The notes below the pieces were generated by a model that saw only the letters and a list, made by a program, of their open reading frames with translations, was not told where the DNA came from and searched no databases. Source: RGIG3701 sp017403345 (GTDB lineage Bacteria; Planctomycetota; Planctomycetia; Pirellulales; Thermoguttaceae). From it: a stretch of DNA of 64,000 bases. Below, in pieces: positions 48,900-58,087 of the stretch (position 1 is its first letter; each line of letters opens with the position of its first letter). The position numbers and the translations under genes were made by a program. The stretch covers positions 1 to 64,000 of the forward strand of contig JAFQOH010000025.1 in assembly GCA_017403345.1 (NCBI GenBank), in the 5' to 3' direction.

Positions 48900-51800
48900 A
48901 TGAAATCCAATTTACTGATCCGCGCCTCAGCAGGCTCCGGAAAAACCCGCCAGCTCAGCCTCCGTTACCTGGAACTGATCGCCAGCGGAGTCCCCATTCC
49001 GCGCATCCTGGCCTCCACATTCACCCGGAAGGCTACGGGGGAGATCCTGAATCGGATCCTCCTCTCTGCCGCTCAGGCGTGTCGGGATGATGCGCTTCGG
49101 AATGAACTCTCGCAAAACATTGGCCGTGAAATTTCATCGAAAGAAATGGAACAGCTCATGCGTCAGCTCGTCATGGGTCTAAATCAGATCCGTGCCTGCT
49201 CGCTCGATGGATTCTTCACGCGCATTGCGTTCTGTTTTCCGTATGAAATGGGTCTAAAACCGGGCTGGATGATCCTGGATGACGTCGATGATGTGCATCT
49301 GCGCTGGAACGCGATCCAGAAAACGCTCCGCGACAATCGGAAAAACGCCCCGACTCTCGTGCGTCAACTCTTCAAAGGAGAAAACCGGACGCAGTTGGCA
49401 AATGAGATCTCTGAACAGATCCGTAAACTGCTATCGCTCAAGCGAGAAGCAGATGAAAACGCATGGAACGCTCTCATGGACCCAACGATCTGGGTCCCGG
49501 GAGAAAAAACGCCGTTTGCGTGGTTCCTGAACGAAGCAGAAATCGTAGAGATCCTTAACTGTTTGGAGGAAGAAGCAGAAAAAGCAAGTGAAAATCCCGA
49601 TGGAAAAAAGAACCTGCTGAAGGCATTAAATAAGATCATTCCGCAACTCCGTATCAATGACTGGGTCGGGCTGGCAAATGAAAAGACCATTCAAAACGCG
49701 TTTCAGGCCGACTCCAACGGAATGTTTTTATTCTACGGACATGAATTTAAGTTTGAAGAACTGCGTCTCCCGCTCATCCGTCTTGCCCGTCATTGCGCTG
49801 CAATGTACTTCCGGCTCATGCAAGAACAGACGCATGCCGTCTACGAACTGATGGACGGATTTTCAGCACACTACGACCAGAGCAAACTAGACGCCAACGG
49901 CTTGCGTTTCGAGGATCTGGCTCGATTTACCGCAAAATTCATCGAAAAATTGAATGGAAATCTTCAGCCGCTTTTCTGGCGCATGAATTCCTCCATCGAC
50001 CATCTGCTTCTCGACGAATTTCAGGATACGTCGCTTGATCAGTGGCGCATTTTCCTTCCGTTCGGGAAACACTGTACCGCAGGAAACGGCCGCACTTTCT
50101 TCTGCGTCGGAGACGTCAAGCAGGCGATCTACCGCTGGCGAAACGGCCGGTCCGAAATCTTCAACGCCATTGAAAATACTTTTCCCGGGATCGAACAGGA
50201 GAGCAGCAACACGAGCTGGCGAAGTGCTCCGGAGATCCTTCACTGCGTCAACCGTTTCTTCCACGATCCGGTGAAAGACCCCTCCGCTCCACAGCCCGAT
50301 CCCTTTGCCTGCGGGATCGACGGAGTTCCGCTCCGTTCTCTCCTCGACAAAACCGCCTCTGCCGCATGGGACGATTGGCGTTTTGAAACACACAAAGTGT
50401 CGCCCAAATCGGCAAAGTATCCCGGCTACTGGGAACTGCGCACTATGTGCGAAGGAAAGTCAAAAAGTAAAAATGGAAGTGATGCCGACGCAGCACTGGA
50501 AAGCGATGCGGATCCTGCGGAAGATCCCCAGCTCCAGTGGACGGCAGATCAGATCGCGGAGATCTATCGAAACGCCGGCGGGATCCATCGGATCGGAGTC
50601 CTCTTCCGCACCAACTCCCCCATGCCGAAACTGGCCCATTTACTGCGGAAAAAAGGGATCCCGGTCAGTGAGGAAGGCAAGATCCCGCTCACGACTTCGA
50701 CGGCAGTCCGCCTTTTGCTTTCACTTTTGAGCCTCATGGACTTTCCCGACAGTTCGATGGACTGGTTCTACGTTGGAAATTCACCGCTTGCAGAACGATT
50801 TCCGGAACTGGCGTGGAAAGAACTCCGTCTCATTCCCCAAGAAGAGGCAGCCGAGATCCAAACCGTCCGCTCCCGTTGTCTCGCTCAGCTGCGCGAACGA
50901 TTTCAGGCTTTCGGCATCGGAACATTCTTGGAAGAGCTCGTCCGTTTTCTCGAACCGCGCTGTACGAAGGAAGAAGTACGGCGTCTTCAGCAATTCCTGA
51001 ACCTTGCAGCCGCATTCACTCAAAATTCCCGATCCGAACGAATCGCTGATTTCGTCACGTACATCAAAACCAGCGGCTTGGAAGATCCTTCCGACGCCGC
51101 CGTTTCCCTAATGACGATCCACAAATCCAAGGGACTGCAGTTTGATGCCGTAGTCCTTCCGGAACTCAATTTTGAGATCACGGGAAAATCGCCAAATTTC
51201 GTGCCGGGGTATCCGCAGGATGATGTACTGCAGGCCGTTTCTCTCGTGACGCCAGTGCCAAATAAAGAAATCAAAAAGGCTTTCTTTTCGGAAAATTCCC
51301 CAATTCTGAAAGCCATGATGCACAGTGAAAAAGAGCGCGCAAACGAAGCATTTTCCATGCTTTACGTCGCAATGACGCGGGCCGTCTACGCAATGTACCT
51401 TTTCGTCCCGCCGTCCAGCTCCTCTTCAAAATCCAAAGGCAAGATCCCTCCCAAAGGAAAGGCCTCCGACCTGCTGCGCATCACGTTCACTGGAGAGGAA
51501 GCCGCACCGCCGGAAGCACGACTCGTTTGGGACGGAGATGCGCAATGGTATTTAAAGACACCCCAAGCGTTGGCAGAGGAAGAGAAAACCAAAACACTGA
51601 TTTCTGAAAACGCAGTGTGTCCAGAATCTGAAATAAATGCAGAAATAAACACAGAAACGGATGCAGAAACGTACACTGCGGGAGAGTCAAGTTCAGAAAT
51701 CGCGAAAATTGAACCCATCCTCTTCAAATGCGATCCGACGGCAAGCCGGAACCTGACTCGCAGAGCCCCCTCCAACATTGAAGACCGACGTTTTGTAGAT

Positions 51801-52433
51801 CTCGGTAAAAAAATCGATTTCAGTCAGCAAAACACGGTCAACGGAAGTATTTTGCACAGTTGGTACGAAAAAATCGCGTGGGTCGAAAACAGCCTGCCGT
51901 CTGACGAAGAGCTCATTGCTGCAGCTAAACCATTCGGATTGGCCAAAGAACGGCTGGAACGGCTCCTGAAAAGTTTCCACAATTCGCTCAAAGCTCCTAA
52001 ACTGCATCGTGTTCTGCATTGGACAACTTACCTTCCTATGCTTCGCGAAAAAGTTCTGAAAGCCGGCATCCTGACAGACGAACAGATACCGAAGACGGTG
52101 ACTCGCAAGGACCCAGCAGATCCCAACGAGATCCGATGGGAAGTTTACTGCGAAAAGGAACTGGCGATACGCACTGAAGATGAACTCCTCCTCGGTACGC
52201 TGGACCGCCTCATCTTGCTAAGAAACGACGCAGAAATTTTCTGGGCAGACTGTATCGATTACAAAACGACGCGAAAAGTCAGCAGTCCCGAGGCTCTGGA
52301 AGAGAAGATCCGCTCGCATCAGCTCCAAATGGAAGACTATCGTAAAATGCTCCAGCTTCACTACCGGATCCCGGAGTCACGCATTTCGACGCATCTCGTC
52401 TTTTCCATGCTCGGCGTCGTGCGGGAAGTTTAG
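48900..52433 (+). CDS. addA: AddA-type helicase-nuclease (UvrD family with C-terminal PD-(D/E)XK nuclease)
   Basis: AddA is the helicase/nuclease subunit of AddAB, which processes double-strand breaks for RecA. The 1177-residue length fits. Helicase motifs are complete: Walker A SAGSGKT (10-16), DEFQDT (372-377), CVGDVKQAIYRWRNG, LMTIHKSKGLQFDAVVLPE and MLYVAMTRAVYAMYL. The C-terminal nuclease has Asp1102 in GTLDRL and DYKTT (Asp1120, Lys1122), so it should cleave DNA. Residues about 870-930 form an acidic low-complexity insert between helicase and nuclease. No addB gene is adjacent on either side, unusual because addA and addB normally form an operon. The ribosome site is weak. Confidence 0.88.
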   Translation: MKSNLLIRASAGSGKTRQLSLRYLELIASGVPIPRILASTFTRKATGEILNRILLSAAQACRDDALRNELSQNIGREISSKEMEQLMRQLVMGLNQIRACSLDGFFTRIAFCFPYEMGLKPGWMILDDVDDVHLRWNAIQKTLRDNRKNAPTLVRQLFKGENRTQLANEISEQIRKLLSLKREADENAWNALMDPTIWVPGEKTPFAWFLNEAEIVEILNCLEEEAEKASENPDGKKNLLKALNKIIPQLRINDWVGLANEKTIQNAFQADSNGMFLFYGHEFKFEELRLPLIRLARHCAAMYFRLMQEQTHAVYELMDGFSAHYDQSKLDANGLRFEDLARFTAKFIEKLNGNLQPLFWRMNSSIDHLLLDEFQDTSLDQWRIFLPFGKHCTAGNGRTFFCVGDVKQAIYRWRNGRSEIFNAIENTFPGIEQESSNTSWRSAPEILHCVNRFFHDPVKDPSAPQPDPFACGIDGVPLRSLLDKTASAAWDDWRFETHKVSPKSAKYPGYWELRTMCEGKSKSKNGSDADAALESDADPAEDPQLQWTADQIAEIYRNAGGIHRIGVLFRTNSPMPKLAHLLRKKGIPVSEEGKIPLTTSTAVRLLLSLLSLMDFPDSSMDWFYVGNSPLAERFPELAWKELRLIPQEEAAEIQTVRSRCLAQLRERFQAFGIGTFLEELVRFLEPRCTKEEVRRLQQFLNLAAAFTQNSRSERIADFVTYIKTSGLEDPSDAAVSLMTIHKSKGLQFDAVVLPELNFEITGKSPNFVPGYPQDDVLQAVSLVTPVPNKEIKKAFFSENSPILKAMMHSEKERANEAFSMLYVAMTRAVYAMYLFVPPSSSSSKSKGKIPPKGKASDLLRITFTGEEAAPPEARLVWDGDAQWYLKTPQALAEEEKTKTLISENAVCPESEINAEINTETDAETYTAGESSSEIAKIEPILFKCDPTASRNLTRRAPSNIEDRRFVDLGKKIDFSQQNTVNGSILHSWYEKIAWVENSLPSDEELIAAAKPFGLAKERLERLLKSFHNSLKAPKLHRVLHWTTYLPMLREKVLKAGILTDEQIPKTVTRKDPADPNEIRWEVYCEKELAIRTEDELLLGTLDRLILLRNDAEIFWADCIDYKTTRKVSSPEALEEKIRSHQLQMEDYRKMLQLHYRIPESRISTHLVFSMLGVVREV

Positions 52434-52455
52434 AGTCTCCCGCCGCCATAAAAAA

Positions 52456-52488
52456 GCGGTCTGCGTCAGAAAAGTTCGCGCAGACCGC
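52456..52488 (-). terminator. Terminator of the ABC ATPase gene
   Basis: A perfect 10-bp stem, GCGGTCTGCG / CGCAGACCGC, is followed on the minus strand by six T. Confidence 0.88.
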
Positions 52489-52537
52489 CGAAAAGACCGC
52501 CAAAATCAAAAAATTTCCGCCTTTTTAACTCCCGCCT

Positions 52538-53326
52538 CTACTCGATGACGGTCCAAAAGCGTCCAGAACGCGTCTGGATCAGCTGAAGGTCCATTCCAAA
52601 AGCCAGTTTCAGATTCTCCTCTGTCAAAACCTCTTCGCGCAAGCCGTCTGCCATGATCCGTCCCTCCTTCAAGATCATCCCGTGCGTGAATTGCGGCAGG
52701 ATGTCTTCGATCCGCTGCGTGATAAAAACGAGAGTCAGCTCCGGCCGCGTTTCTGCCAACTCACGGATCGTACGGAGCAGAAACTCCCGTCCCGGAACGT
52801 CTAGATAAACATTCGGCTCATCTAGGATCATGAGTTCCGGATCCGTCATGAGTGCCCGTGCAATGAGGACCTTGACCTGCTCGCCTGAGGAAAGAACACG
52901 AACTTTCTCATGAAGCAGATGCCCTGCGTTCAGCATTTCCAGCATCTCACGCGCTTTCTGCTCCTCTTCTTCCGAAATATCCTGAAAATACGTCCCCAAT
53001 GTCGCATCTCGGCCCGAAAGGACGAGTTCGCACGCCGTCAGATTCGGATTCTGCGTGTACTGATGGACAAATGGACTCACCCACGCAATGCGTTTGCGCA
53101 GTTCCGGCAGGTTGATTTTTCCGTACTCTTCGCCAAGAATTCGGATCGTCGCGCCAAAACGCGGCCAAAGGTATCCGAGAAGCAGTTTCACGAGCGTCGT
53201 CTTCCCTGCCCCATTCGCACCGAGAATAAAGTACCGCTCTCCTTTTTCAACCGACCAGGAGATCCGGTCTAAAACGGTTTTCGTGCCAAAGATCACACTG
53301 GCGTTTTGAATATCGATCGTTTTCAT
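52538..53326 (-). CDS. ABC transporter ATP-binding protein
   Basis: The 262-residue protein is a stand-alone ABC ATPase: Walker A GANGAGKTT (36-44), Q-loop region RIAWVSPFVHQYTQ, signature LSSGEQVKVLIARAL, Walker B LMILDEPN and switch His replaced by Gln (FITQRIEDI). It resembles the ModF/YlmA-type ATPases, which occur without obvious permease partners. No permease gene is adjacent, so transport is not certain. It follows the erpA-like gene by 90 bp in the same direction. The replaced switch His suggests weakened or unusual hydrolysis, although such changes also occur in active members. Confidence 0.88.
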   Translation of the reverse strand: MKTIDIQNASVIFGTKTVLDRISWSVEKGERYFILGANGAGKTTLVKLLLGYLWPRFGATIRILGEEYGKINLPELRKRIAWVSPFVHQYTQNPNLTACELVLSGRDATLGTYFQDISEEEEQKAREMLEMLNAGHLLHEKVRVLSSGEQVKVLIARALMTDPELMILDEPNVYLDVPGREFLLRTIRELAETRPELTLVFITQRIEDILPQFTHGMILKEGRIMADGLREEVLTEENLKLAFGMDLQLIQTRSGRFWTVIE

Positions 53327-53416
53327 CGTTGAAAAAATGGATCATGAAAAGAAAAATGAAAAAGGAAGTCACGAAATTCACGCATTTCGCTCCTTCCTTT
53401 TCCAGAAATCCCGCTT

Positions 53417-53746
53417 TTAGTGCCCCGCACAGCCCGCACACCCTGCGCCTGCCGGGAAATTCGGATTTTCGATCGAAAAACCAGCAGCCGTGTCCGTCTG
53501 CTTGAAATCGATGACCGTGCCGTCAAGGAATTCAGCGAACTTCTTGCGAGTGACGATGGCGATACCATCCGCTTCAAACCGTGTGTCGGTCAGCGGGTCA
53601 AACTGATTATCAAACGCAAGCGCGTACTTCAGCCCGGAGCAGCCGCCGCCCGCGATTCCGATCCGGAGAAATCGGTCATCCGCGATATTTTGCGCCTGAA
53701 TGACGTCCTTAACTTTTTCGTTAGCTAATTCTGTGATCGTGATCAT
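53417..53746 (-). CDS. IscA/ErpA/HesB family Fe-S cluster assembly protein
   Basis: A-type carriers deliver Fe-S clusters to target proteins. The 109-residue length is normal. The three ligand cysteines are present: Cys36 in GGGCSGLKY, and Cys103 and Cys106 in the C-terminal GCAGCAG. The last motif is more Gly/Ala-rich than the usual CGCGxSF. The start at 53746 follows AGGAAAG. It lies downstream of grpE on the same strand. An Fe-S carrier fits well with the nearby hydrogenase, which needs many clusters, but no direct link is shown. ErpA, IscA and SufA cannot be separated by eye. Confidence 0.9.
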   Translation of the reverse strand: MITITELANEKVKDVIQAQNIADDRFLRIGIAGGGCSGLKYALAFDNQFDPLTDTRFEADGIAIVTRKKFAEFLDGTVIDFKQTDTAAGFSIENPNFPAGAGCAGCAGH

Positions 53747-53864
53747 TGGGTCTTTCCTGTCTGTACGTAAATTTTCAAAATCGAACTGCAGGAACAGCGG
53801 AGAACACCTGAACCTGACAAAAACGATGCAAAACGAGATCCGAAACTCTCTGAAAAGAGAGCAC

Positions 53865-54479
53865 TTACGGTTTCTTGCTCACGACGACCTGAGTCGGACG
53901 CACGACCCGGTCATGAAGGAGGTAACCATCCTGCGCAACGAACAGAACGGAATTTTCCGGCACGTCTGCATTCGGCATCTGCGAGATCGCTTCATGGAAA
54001 TTCGGATCGAACGGCTTATCCTGCGCCTCGATGCGCGTACAGTGATTCTTCGCGAGCGCATCCGTCATCTGCTGGTAGATCATGCGGACCCCTTCCAGAA
54101 ACGAGTCATTCGCACCATCTGCCGCCCCTGCCGAAGCCGCCTCGATCGCGCGCTGCAGATTGTCCATGACCGGCAGGATCGAGCGGATCACTTCCATCCC
54201 CGAATACTTCCGCTCCTCCAAAAGCTCACGAGATGCACGGCGCCGAACATTATCCAGCTCCGCGTAAAGACGCAGGGAACGTTCCTTTTCTTCCTCCAGA
54301 GCTTGCTGAAGTTCCGCGACCGGATCAGCCGCAGTCTCCGCGTCAGCAACCGCCTCTTCAAGGCCGTCAACGACCGCTTCATCCACGGCATTCTGAACTT
54401 CTTCCGCCTGCTCATCGTTCTGTTCGGAAACGTCCGACTGCGGGGTCTCTTCCGGCGAGGTCTTCTTTTTAAAAATCAT
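53865..54479 (-). CDS. grpE: Nucleotide exchange factor GrpE
   Basis: GrpE exchanges ADP on DnaK. The 204-residue length is normal. An acidic disordered N terminus (about 1-55) precedes the long dimerisation helix (ELQQALEEEKERSLRLYAELDNVRRRA) and the C-terminal beta domain with GVRMIYQQMTDALAKN, FDPNFHEAI and RVVRPTQVVVSK, all typical. AGGAG precedes ATG 54479. It lies 25 bp downstream of dnaJ, clearly one transcript. The dnaK gene is not in the window. Confidence 0.95.
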   Translation of the reverse strand: MIFKKKTSPEETPQSDVSEQNDEQAEEVQNAVDEAVVDGLEEAVADAETAADPVAELQQALEEEKERSLRLYAELDNVRRRASRELLEERKYSGMEVIRSILPVMDNLQRAIEAASAGAADGANDSFLEGVRMIYQQMTDALAKNHCTRIEAQDKPFDPNFHEAISQMPNADVPENSVLFVAQDGYLLHDRVVRPTQVVVSKKP

Positions 54480-54504
54480 GTCTTTCTCCTGCCTTTCTCT
54501 TTCC

Positions 54505-55704
54505 TTATTCGGCTTCTTTTCCTGTTTCTTTCACAGTTTCTTTGACGTCATCTTCACCAAGCGACTGAATGTAGTCTTTGATCCGCTTGAAAAAACCTTT
54601 TCTCTGCGGTGAAACATTTACCTGCTCCAGTTCTGCCAGTTTCCGAAGAAGCGTTTCCTGCTCTGCCGTAATTGTACGCGGAACTTCAATGTTCACGACG
54701 AGCAGGATATCGCCGCGATTATTAGGACGCTTACGGTCAGGAAGCCCTTTGCCCTTCAAGGTGAAAATATCACCGGTCTGCGTTCCTGCAGGAAGTTTGA
54801 AATCCTGATGCCCGTCCAAAAGCGGCACATCAAGCGTCGCGCCAAGTGCTGCCTGCGAGTAGGAGATCGGAACCTTGCAGATGAGGTCTTTCCCTTCGAC
54901 CTGGAAAACCGGATGATCCTTGAATCGGACCTGAATGTAGCAGTCACCCGGTTCTCCACCGGCAGGACTGCGGGATCCTTCTTCCACAAGACGGATCTGC
55001 TCACGCTCTTCGATCCCGGCAGGAATTGAAACTTCAATGTCTTTGACGTCGTCGAAAAGTCCAGAACCACGGCAGACCGTACAGGGCTGGCGGATGACTT
55101 TTCCTGCACCATGACAGGACGGGCAAGTCGTCTGCATGCGAATAAACCCCGCATTCTGCATCACGACACCGCGTCCGCCGCAGTAGGAGCATTGCTCCGG
55201 GACGGTCCCGGCTTTCGCCCCCGTACCGTGACAGGTCGTGCAAACTTCTTTTCTGCGAACACGCACCAGCTTCTTCACGCCGGAAGCGACCTCGCGAAGA
55301 TCCAGTTCCACGACACTCCGCACGTCTTCACCGCGGGGGACACGAGTTCCGCGAGCTCCTCTTCGGCCTCCGCCAAAGATCTCGCTGAAAATGTCGCCAA
55401 AACCGCCCATTCCGCTGAAGGCCTCAAAAATGTCATTAATATCGTTAAATTGCGGACCACCGCCGGGCATTCTATTAACGCCCTGATGCCCGTATCGGTC
55501 GTAAGCCGCACGTTTTTCGTCATTATTCAGAACGTCAAAAGCCTCGGACGCTTCCTTAAATTTCTCAACCGCCTCTTCATTTCCGGGATTGCGGTCCGGA
55601 TGGTACTTCAGCGCCAATTTGCGGTATGCCGCGGCAATGTCGTGTTTATTTGCATTTCGGTCGATACCGAGAACTTCGTAGTAGTCGCGTTTGCTGTCTG
55701 CCAT
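54505..55704 (-). CDS. dnaJ: Chaperone protein DnaJ
   Basis: DnaJ delivers substrates to DnaK and stimulates its ATPase. The 399-residue length is normal. The J domain has HPD at 35-37, followed by the Gly/Phe-rich region (GGGPQFNDINDIFEAFSGMGGFGD). The zinc domain has four CxxCxGxG motifs (CTTCHGTG, CSYCGGRG, CPSCHGAG, CTVCRGSG), then the two C-terminal beta domains. The start at 55704 (MADSKRDYYEVLG) is preferred to 55713 because the GGGGGAG site is then at proper spacing. It is followed by grpE after 25 bp and preceded by groEL after 280 bp. Confidence 0.96.
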   Translation of the reverse strand: MADSKRDYYEVLGIDRNANKHDIAAAYRKLALKYHPDRNPGNEEAVEKFKEASEAFDVLNNDEKRAAYDRYGHQGVNRMPGGGPQFNDINDIFEAFSGMGGFGDIFSEIFGGGRRGARGTRVPRGEDVRSVVELDLREVASGVKKLVRVRRKEVCTTCHGTGAKAGTVPEQCSYCGGRGVVMQNAGFIRMQTTCPSCHGAGKVIRQPCTVCRGSGLFDDVKDIEVSIPAGIEEREQIRLVEEGSRSPAGGEPGDCYIQVRFKDHPVFQVEGKDLICKVPISYSQAALGATLDVPLLDGHQDFKLPAGTQTGDIFTLKGKGLPDRKRPNNRGDILLVVNIEVPRTITAEQETLLRKLAELEQVNVSPQRKGFFKRIKDYIQSLGEDDVKETVKETGKEAE

Positions 55705-55984
55705 AATCTGCATCTCCCCCGGCCCGTACTAAATCAGACGTTCCGAAAAAGAAAAAAAAAGTATTTTGAAAATTTGACCGTGACGGCCCCAGTTCCGCTT
55801 CCGTCTCCGAAAACCGAAATCCACGACCCGAGGAACGGATCGTGGACGGCGGGAGCTCTAAAATTGCGGTTTCAAGACCAAAATCACAAAAAACACAGTC
55901 GTTCAAAAGGAACCGGCCCAAGAACAGACCGATTCCATTGTGATCATCCAGGGGCTTCAGCCGAAACCGAAGTCCCCGCCCAAT

Positions 55985-57604
55985 TTAGCGGACCGCGCCT
56001 TCTGCAGCCGCCTTTTTCTTGTCTTCTTTGTCGAAATCGGTGACCATCGTCTCCGTCATCAGCATCATGCCGGCGATACTCGCAGCATTCGCCAGAGAAG
56101 TACGGACGACTTTCAGAGGATCGATGATCCCGGCCTCGAACATGTTGACGTACTCGCCCGTCGCGGCATTGTAGCCCATTTCGGGTTCCATTTCGCTCAC
56201 GATGTCCGCGACGACCGTTCCGTCTTCGCCGCCATTGTTCACGATCTGGACCATCGGCTTGCTCAGGCAGCGCAGAATGATGTCCACACCGATCTTTTCA
56301 TCACCGCGGGCAGAAGTGCGAGCCTTTTCGATTGCACTGCGGCAGTGAAGAAGAGCGACTCCGCCGCCCGGGAGGATGCCTTCTTCAGCAGCAGCGCGTG
56401 TTGCATGGAGAGCGTCTTCGATACGGGCTTTTTTCTGCTTCATTTCCGCTTCGGTGCTCGCACCGACCTGGATGACCGCGATGCCGCCGGAGAGTTTCGC
56501 CAGACGTTCCTGGTATTTCTCACGGTCGTAGTTGCTCTCGGTCTTCTCGATCATGTCGCGCAGCTGATCGATGCGCTTTTTGATGGAATCTTTCGTTCCG
56601 CCGCCGTCCACGATGGTGATATTATCCTTCGTGACGGTGACCTGCTTGGCCGAACCGAGCATCGTGAGGTCCACGTTCTCAAGTTTGATCCCGAGATCTT
56701 CACTGACGACCTGCCCGCCGGTGAGGATCGCGATATCCTGAAGCATCGCCTTACGCCGGTCGCCGAAGCCCGGGGCTTTGACGGCACAGACGCGCATGCT
56801 GCCGCGCAGAGTGTTCACGACCAGAGCGGTGAGCGCTTCCCCTTCGATGTCTTCCGCGACGATGAGCAGCGGTTTGCCCGTCGGGATGACTTTCTCAAGG
56901 AGCGGGATCAGCTCGCGCAGATTGTTGATCTTCTTCTCGTGAAGCAGGATGATTGCGTTCTCGAAATAACAGTCAGCCGTATCAGGACGATTCATGAAGT
57001 ACGGGGAGAGGAAACCTTTGTCGAACTGCATACCCTCGACCACGGTGTAGGTCGTTTCAGCAGTTTTTCCCTCTTCGACCGTGATGACGCCGTCGTTTCC
57101 AGCGGCTTCCATCGCATCGGCGAGAAGATTTCCGATCTCATTGTCGTTATTCGAGGAAATGGCGCCGACCTGCGCGATCTCTTCTTTCGTCGTGACCTGT
57201 TTGGCCATACCGACCAGAGCGTCCACCGCAGCTTCCACCGCAATGTCGATCCCGCGGCGGATACCAGCCGGATTGCTGCCTGCGATGATGTTGCGGAGAC
57301 CTTCGCGGAAAATTTCGCGAGCCAGGACCGTCGCAGTAGTCGTTCCGTCACCGGCGGTGCTGGAGGTCTTCTGCGCGACTTCATTCACGAGCTTGGCACC
57401 CATGTTTTCGAAACGGTCTTCCAGCTCGATCTCCTGTGCCACGGTAGCGCCGTCTTTCGTGACAGCCGGTCCGCCGTAGGCTTTGTTGATGATCACATTA
57501 CGGCCGCGCGGTCCCATCGTCACAGCAACGGCGTCGGCCAGTTTTTCCACACCGCGAAGCATACGCTGACGCGCGGAATCGGCAAAAAGTAATTGTTTGG
57601 ACAC
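55985..57604 (-). CDS. groEL: Chaperonin GroEL, copy without GGM tail
   Basis: This is a 539-residue 60-kDa chaperonin. It keeps AGDGTTTATVL with the ATPase Asp, VEEGKTAETTY, and GILPGGGVALLHC. The C terminus ends in charged residues (DKEDKKKAAAEGAVR) and lacks the Gly-Gly-Met repeats of canonical GroEL. Translation starts at GTG 57604, because the following SKQLLFADSARQ matches GroEL N termini; AAAAGG lies upstream. It follows groES by 60 bp. The two GroEL copies in this cluster are clearly different, suggesting divided roles. Mixed or separate rings cannot be predicted. Confidence 0.95.
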   Translation of the reverse strand: MSKQLLFADSARQRMLRGVEKLADAVAVTMGPRGRNVIINKAYGGPAVTKDGATVAQEIELEDRFENMGAKLVNEVAQKTSSTAGDGTTTATVLAREIFREGLRNIIAGSNPAGIRRGIDIAVEAAVDALVGMAKQVTTKEEIAQVGAISSNNDNEIGNLLADAMEAAGNDGVITVEEGKTAETTYTVVEGMQFDKGFLSPYFMNRPDTADCYFENAIILLHEKKINNLRELIPLLEKVIPTGKPLLIVAEDIEGEALTALVVNTLRGSMRVCAVKAPGFGDRRKAMLQDIAILTGGQVVSEDLGIKLENVDLTMLGSAKQVTVTKDNITIVDGGGTKDSIKKRIDQLRDMIEKTESNYDREKYQERLAKLSGGIAVIQVGASTEAEMKQKKARIEDALHATRAAAEEGILPGGGVALLHCRSAIEKARTSARGDEKIGVDIILRCLSKPMVQIVNNGGEDGTVVADIVSEMEPEMGYNAATGEYVNMFEAGIIDPLKVVRTSLANAASIAGMMLMTETMVTDFDKEDKKKAAAEGAVR

Positions 57605-57664
57605 GGTAGTGATTCCTTTTCTTTTTCTATGTTCGGTTATTCAAACGCGGAATGCCGTCCGGAT

Positions 57665-57967
57665 CTACTTCAGGATCTTAGCCAGAACGTCACTTTCACG
57701 GAGGATCTTGTACTCTTCACCGGCGACTTCGATGTCGCTTCCGGAGTATTTTCCGTAGATGACTTCATCACCGACAGCAACTGCCATCGTACCGCGCGTG
57801 CCGTTCTCGAGGAGTTTGCCCGGGCCGGCTGCCACGACGGTACCGCGCTGCGGTTTCTCTTTCGCACTATCGGGAAGGACGATGCCGCCGGCGGTCATCT
57901 GTTCCGCTTCCAGGGGTTTCACGACGATACGGTCATCCAGGGGACGAAGATTTGCGTTCATGTTCAT
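57665..57967 (-). CDS. groES: Co-chaperonin GroES
   Basis: GroES caps the GroEL ring. The 100-residue length is normal. The mobile-loop region (EAEQMTAGGIVLPDSAKEKPQRG) and the end (VAGEEYKILRESDVLAKI) match the family. AAAAGGAAA precedes ATG 57967; a second ATG two codons later (MNANLRPLDDRI) is possible. It sits between the two groEL genes, 120 bp after the first and 60 bp before the second, and could serve both. Confidence 0.96.
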   Translation of the reverse strand: MNMNANLRPLDDRIVVKPLEAEQMTAGGIVLPDSAKEKPQRGTVVAAGPGKLLENGTRGTMAVAVGDEVIYGKYSGSDIEVAGEEYKILRESDVLAKILK

Positions 57968-58087
57968 TTTCCTTTTATTTTAATTTTTGATTTTTTCGTA
58001 ACTTGGACCCGGCCTGAAAACCGGACTTTTCGGCACGCCCCGCCATTAGAGAGTGAGGCGCACCCCGTTTTCCTTACTCGGAAACGA

